From the NCBI GenBank assembly GCA_026988195.1, contig JALSLS010000391.1, positions 1 through 8,943 of the forward strand: a DNA stretch of 8,943 nt. The letters are read 5' to 3'. A program made the position numbers and the translations under genes. Source of the stretch: Methylomonas sp. (GTDB lineage: Bacteria > Pseudomonadota > Gammaproteobacteria > Methylococcales > Methylomonadaceae). Of the stretch, positions 5,332 through 8,943 are shown piece after piece. Under the pieces are notes generated by a model. The model saw only the letters and a program-made list of their open reading frames with translations, did not search any database and was not told the DNA's origin. Numbering within the stretch: position 1 is the stretch's first letter; every line of letters starts with the position of its first letter.

Positions 5332-7407
5332 ATGTCGATTGATATGGCACAGTTCCACCAAGTTTTTTTCGAAGAAAGTTTTGAAGGCTTGGATATTATG
5401 GAAACAGGGTTACTAAACCTTGATATGGGAGATGTTGATGCTGAAGATATTAATACTATATTCAGAGCGGCTCACTCCATAAAGGGTGGCAGTGGAACCT
5501 TTGGTTTTACCTCAGTTTCTGACTTTACTCATGTTATGGAAACGTTGCTTGATGAAATGCGCGATGGACGTCGCCAAGTCACTCAACCAGCAGTTGATGT
5601 ACTTTTAGGGTCAGTTGACTGTTTAAAGGAAATGTTAACCGCTATTCAGGATGAACAAGAAGTTGATGTCAGTCGTGTTTCTGAATATAAAAAGTCTTTA
5701 GAAACGGAGCTTAATGGAGCGGAGGCAGCGGAGCCGTTAGATAGTTCGCCAGTTGATGTGACTCCACCGAAGCCTTCGTCGACAGCAGTCTCCACTGAAT
5801 CAAGCGAAAAAGTATGGCGTATCGCATTTAGTCCACACAGTAACTTACTGAAAACGGGTAATGACCCAGTCAGAATGTTTAGGGAGCTGGCTTCATTAGG
5901 TGAGCTAACCGTAACCGTTGATTTTCAAGGTGTTCCTGATTTTTATGACTTAGACCCTGAAGAGTGTCATTTATCTTGGAATTTAGATCTTGTTGGTGAT
6001 GTATCAGAATCTGAAATTAATGAAATTTTTGATTGGGTGGAAGATGAGTGTGATTTAGCTATTCAGCTTATCTCCACACAAGACGAAGACAATGATCCTG
6101 AAGTTGGTTCTCCAGTTATAGAACAAGTTATTGAAACTACAGAAAAACAAACTAAAGCTGAAGAGGTCGTTAAACCCGCTGCTTCGACCTCTCCCAAAGT
6201 AATAAGTAAAAAAGCACCGGCAAAGTCAACCCCCAAAGGTAATAGCTCAATTCGGGTAGATACTGGGAAAATTGATACTTTAATTAACATGGTGGGTGAG
6301 CTAGTTATTACTCAGTCAATGCTAAGTTTGGTAGGTGAACAATTTGAAATGAATAAGCTTGACCAGCTTAAAAATGGTCTAGCACAATTAGAACGTCATA
6401 CTCGTGAATTACAAGAAAGTGTGATGAATATTCGTATGTTACCAATTAGTTTTGTATTCAGTCGTTTTCCTCGACTAGTACATGATTTAAGTGCAAAACT
6501 TGAGAAAAAAATTGAATTGGTGATGGTGGGGGAGAATACCGAAGTTGATAAAACGGTTGTAGAGCTGTTAAGTGATCCACTGGTTCATTTAGTCAGAAAT
6601 AGTTTAGATCATGGGATAGAAATGCCCGCTGATAGACTGGCTGCTGGTAAACCTGAAACAGGTACGATTACCTTAGAAGCCTATCACCGGGGCGGTAATA
6701 TTGTTATTGAAGTGAAAGATGATGGTAAAGGCCTAAATAAAGATATTTTAAGAGCTAAGGCGATAGAAAAAGGTTTAATTGATGCCGATGCAATTCTTAC
6801 TGATAAACAAACCTACGAATTAATTTTTATGGCGGGGTTTTCCACTGCAGAAAAATTAACGGATGTATCTGGGCGTGGTGTTGGTATGGATGTGGTAAGA
6901 CGTAATATTCAATCGCTGGGAGGCAATATTGAAATTATATCTGAGTTGGGTAAAGGCTCAACTATTGCCATACATTTACCGTTAACCTTAGCCATTATGG
7001 ATGGCCAATCTATTGCAGTGGGTGATGAAAGATTTATTATTCCATTAGGCGCGATCATTGAATCTATCAATATTAGTGAATCAATGATTAACCGAGTGGC
7101 AGGCCGAGGAGAAACATTCCATTTGAGGAATGAATATTTACCTATCATTAGAATGCATGAAATTTTTGATGTGAAAACCGCTCAAGCAACCAAGTTAACG
7201 GATGGGTTAGTGGTGGTGGTTGATGGCCAAGGGATGCGATGTGGTTTATTTATTGATGATCTTTTGGGGCAACAACAAGTTGTTATTAAATCTTTAGAAG
7301 CAAATTATAGAAAAGTAGAAGGTGTCTCAGGGGCTACAATTCTGGGGGATGGATCCGTTGCGCTGATTCTGGATATTCCCGGGTTAGTTCGGTTATCTAA
7401 TCAATAA
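5332..7407 (+). CDS. cheA: chemotaxis histidine kinase CheA
   Basis: A 691-residue cytoplasmic kinase with the full CheA layout. P1 (about 1-105) carries the phosphorylated His 48 in RAAHSIKGGSGTFGF. A Pro/Ser/Ala linker follows. A globular, acidic domain at about 161-250 (WRIAFSP, GNDPVRMFRELASLG) occupies the P2 position but does not look like the classic CheY-binding P2. A second Lys/Ala/Pro linker leads to P3 dimerisation (from about 304, RVDTGKIDTLINMVGEL). The P4 ATPase has an N box HLVRNSLDHG (419-428), a G1 box DDGKGL (463-468) and a G2 box GRGVGMD (514-520). The P5 CheW-like domain runs from about 557 to the end. It autophosphorylates under receptor control and passes phosphate to CheY. 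All catalytic motifs are intact. AGGA at 5322-5325 precedes ATG 5332. cheW follows after 16 bp, consistent with one operon. Confidence 0.96.
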   Translation: MSIDMAQFHQVFFEESFEGLDIMETGLLNLDMGDVDAEDINTIFRAAHSIKGGSGTFGFTSVSDFTHVMETLLDEMRDGRRQVTQPAVDVLLGSVDCLKEMLTAIQDEQEVDVSRVSEYKKSLETELNGAEAAEPLDSSPVDVTPPKPSSTAVSTESSEKVWRIAFSPHSNLLKTGNDPVRMFRELASLGELTVTVDFQGVPDFYDLDPEECHLSWNLDLVGDVSESEINEIFDWVEDECDLAIQLISTQDEDNDPEVGSPVIEQVIETTEKQTKAEEVVKPAASTSPKVISKKAPAKSTPKGNSSIRVDTGKIDTLINMVGELVITQSMLSLVGEQFEMNKLDQLKNGLAQLERHTRELQESVMNIRMLPISFVFSRFPRLVHDLSAKLEKKIELVMVGENTEVDKTVVELLSDPLVHLVRNSLDHGIEMPADRLAAGKPETGTITLEAYHRGGNIVIEVKDDGKGLNKDILRAKAIEKGLIDADAILTDKQTYELIFMAGFSTAEKLTDVSGRGVGMDVVRRNIQSLGGNIEIISELGKGSTIAIHLPLTLAIMDGQSIAVGDERFIIPLGAIIESINISESMINRVAGRGETFHLRNEYLPIIRMHEIFDVKTAQATKLTDGLVVVVDGQGMRCGLFIDDLLGQQQVVIKSLEANYRKVEGVSGATILGDGSVALILDIPGLVRLSNQ

Positions 7408-7423
7408 ATGGATAGAACTTAAT

Positions 7424-7945
7424 ATGACACAACAAGCTGAAAATATCGAAACAGAAGCAACTGAAGCAAAGAAAGTGGAAAATCTAGTTCAGTTTTTAAG
7501 TTTTACCTTAGGTGAAGAGGAATATGGGGTTGATATTCTTCGAGTTCAAGAGATTAGAAGCTGGGAGCCAGTTTCAAGAATACCAAACGTACCATCATAC
7601 GAAAAAGGGGTGGTTAATTTACGAGGAGCCATAGTGCCAATCATAGACTTACGTGAGAGGTTTGGTCTTGGTCACCTTAAATATACTCCTTTAACCGTGG
7701 TGGTGGTTTTACAAATGGAGACAGAACAAGGGAGCACGCGAGTTATGGGGGTTGTCGTTGATTCTGTTTCTGATGTAATTGATGTCGATAAAAAAAGCAT
7801 ACAAGATGCGCCTGATTTTGGTACTAAAGTAAGTACCGAATTTATTAATGGCTTAGCTTCAGTTAATGAAAGAATGGTGATGCTACTTGATGTCAGAAAA
7901 TTATTAAAGTTAGAAATACTGGATGAGGCTGATGAAATTTTATAA
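7424..7945 (+). CDS. cheW: chemotaxis coupling protein CheW
   Basis: A 173-residue adaptor with one CheW domain (about 20-168) after a short acidic, Glu/Ala-rich tail. The signature VNLRGAIVPIIDLRERFG begins near residue 64. Arg 67 in NLRG is the counterpart of E. coli Arg 62, which lies at the receptor-binding face. The protein couples the membrane receptor encoded downstream to CheA P5 in the signalling array. Only 16 bp separate it from cheA and there is no good Shine-Dalgarno before ATG 7424, so translation may depend on coupling to cheA. The receptor gene starts 38 bp after its stop. CheW fits better than CheV because no receiver domain follows. Confidence 0.95.
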   Translation: MTQQAENIETEATEAKKVENLVQFLSFTLGEEEYGVDILRVQEIRSWEPVSRIPNVPSYEKGVVNLRGAIVPIIDLRERFGLGHLKYTPLTVVVVLQMETEQGSTRVMGVVVDSVSDVIDVDKKSIQDAPDFGTKVSTEFINGLASVNERMVMLLDVRKLLKLEILDEADEIL

Positions 7946-7983
7946 AAAATTAACAAATTTGATGATGGGTAAGGGGGCTAGAA

Positions 7984-8943
7984 ATGAAAGTTAATATGCC
8001 AGTAACAGAGCATGAAGTGACCATGAATAAAACTGATATTCTGGTGACTCGTACAAATCTAAAAGGTGTTATTACTTATGCGAATCAAGCTTTTATTGAT
8101 ATTAGCGGGTTTAGCAAAGAGGAACTGGTGGGTAAAAACCATAATGTTGTTCGCCATCCTGATATGCCTTCTGCAGCCTTTGAAGATTTATGGAACTGTT
8201 GTAAGGCGGGTAATCCATGGACTGCACCTGTTAAAAATAGAACTAAAAAGGGTGATTACTACTGGGTAGAAGCCAATGTAACGCCTGTTTATAAAAACGG
8301 TAGAGTTGATGAATATTTATCCGTCCGTTATTCACCCAGCCGACAACAAATTGCAGCAGCAGAGGATTTGTATCAACAGTTAAATGCTAATAAGGCAGAA
8401 ATACGCCCGAAAGGCATGGCCTTGATGCTGAAAAACTTGAAAGAAATGAGTCTAGGAATGAAAGCAACCATTGCCATGGTTGGTTTTTTGATTCCAAGTT
8501 TGTATTTTATGTTCCAGCTGTTTCAACAAGGTAATATGCCAGTATTAGCGGGTGTAGCAACGGTTACTTTATTGGCAACTATTTTGGGTTACCGAATGGT
8601 GCAAGATTTTAGGAGTGCCCTGGAAACTGTAATAGGCACCTCTTATCAATTAGCCGATGGACACTATAGAAATGCTATTGATTTGGATCGAAATGATCAG
8701 ATTGGTGATATGTTTAAAGCTTTATATGGCATGCAGGTTAAGCTAAATGCTGATCTTTCTGAGACTAAAGAAGCTGCAGCAGAGTCGATGCGTATTAAAC
8801 AAGCGCTGGATAATGTGAGTTCTAGTGTTATGGTTGCAGATAATAACCTCGACATTATTTATATGAATAAAACGGTTCATGAATTGTTTAGCAATGCTGA
8901 GCTGGATATTCAAAAAGATTTACCTAATTTTAGAGCTAATGAA
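7984..8943 (+). CDS. aer: Aer-like PAS chemoreceptor, cut by window edge
   Basis: The frame is open from ATG 7984 to the window end (320 codons) after a strong AAGGGGG site at 7971-7977. Residues 1-120 form a PAS domain very close to E. coli Aer. N34, R57, H58, D60, F66, W79 and N85 stand at the same numbers as in Aer, several of them known to be needed for FAD binding, so FAD-based redox or oxygen sensing is predicted. Two hydrophobic segments (about 160-180 and 186-203) form a membrane hairpin with a very short periplasmic turn, as in Aer. A HAMP-like region runs to about 260. A second PAS domain starts near 271 (ALDNVSSSVMVADN, then IIYMNKTVHELF). This type occurs in many methyl-accepting proteins and is absent from E. 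coli Aer. The methyl-accepting signalling domain must lie beyond the edge. As the gene after cheW, it is probably the dedicated receptor of this operon. Confidence 0.92.
   Translation, partial: MKVNMPVTEHEVTMNKTDILVTRTNLKGVITYANQAFIDISGFSKEELVGKNHNVVRHPDMPSAAFEDLWNCCKAGNPWTAPVKNRTKKGDYYWVEANVTPVYKNGRVDEYLSVRYSPSRQQIAAAEDLYQQLNANKAEIRPKGMALMLKNLKEMSLGMKATIAMVGFLIPSLYFMFQLFQQGNMPVLAGVATVTLLATILGYRMVQDFRSALETVIGTSYQLADGHYRNAIDLDRNDQIGDMFKALYGMQVKLNADLSETKEAAAESMRIKQALDNVSSSVMVADNNLDIIYMNKTVHELFSNAELDIQKDLPNFRANE

Noticed and set aside
7408..7422. Four-codon mini-frame (ATG 7408 to TAA 7422) directly after the cheA stop.
   Set aside because: It could couple cheA and cheW translation, but so short a frame is expected by chance and has no ribosome site.
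8066..8269. Frame of 67 codons within the receptor gene.
   Set aside because: It lies in another frame of the clearly coding Aer-like PAS domain.

Overview
The window is AT-rich throughout, with short intergenic inverted repeats and proteobacterial protein families. The chemotaxis order cheY-cheA-cheW-receptor and the strong match of the last gene to Escherichia coli Aer point to a motile gammaproteobacterium. A methane- or sulfur-oxidiser of the Methylococcales/Thiotrichales kind is a guess from overall flavour only. All recognised genes lie on the + strand.

Layout. Bases 1-154 are the 3' end of an unidentified gene. Bases 155-384 are non-coding and hold a nested inverted-repeat element (190-274) and a perfect hairpin (342-366) just before the next ribosome binding site. 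Bases 385-1455 encode a secreted di-haem cytochrome c of the MauG/bacterial cytochrome c peroxidase family, with Leu where these enzymes normally have the inter-haem Trp. Bases 1456-1801 are filled by a foldback repeat and a partial copy of its arm. Bases 1802-2659 encode a six-helix voltage-gated potassium channel with a C-terminal zinc ribbon. Bases 2660-3140 are non-coding and hold three perfect DnaA boxes in 35 bp, an AT-rich stretch and half of a second foldback repeat. Bases 3141-4577 encode an apparently intact DUF3375 protein, the JetA (MukF/MksF-like kleisin) subunit of the Wadjet anti-plasmid system, but no jetB, jetC or jetD follows. Bases 4578-4925 hold the best-preserved foldback repeat and the leader of the chemotaxis operon.

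From 4926 to the end runs a chemotaxis operon: cheY, cheA, cheW and an Aer-like PAS chemoreceptor that is cut by the window edge. The gaps are 16-43 bp and no terminator is visible. The order matches the Pseudomonas aeruginosa che2 (F7-type) cluster. The receptor would sense redox or oxygen through an FAD-PAS domain and signal through CheW to CheA, which phosphorylates the stand-alone CheY.

The most notable points are the DnaA-box cluster, the JetA without partners, the family of long foldback elements placed before three successive genes, and the atypical di-haem enzyme.
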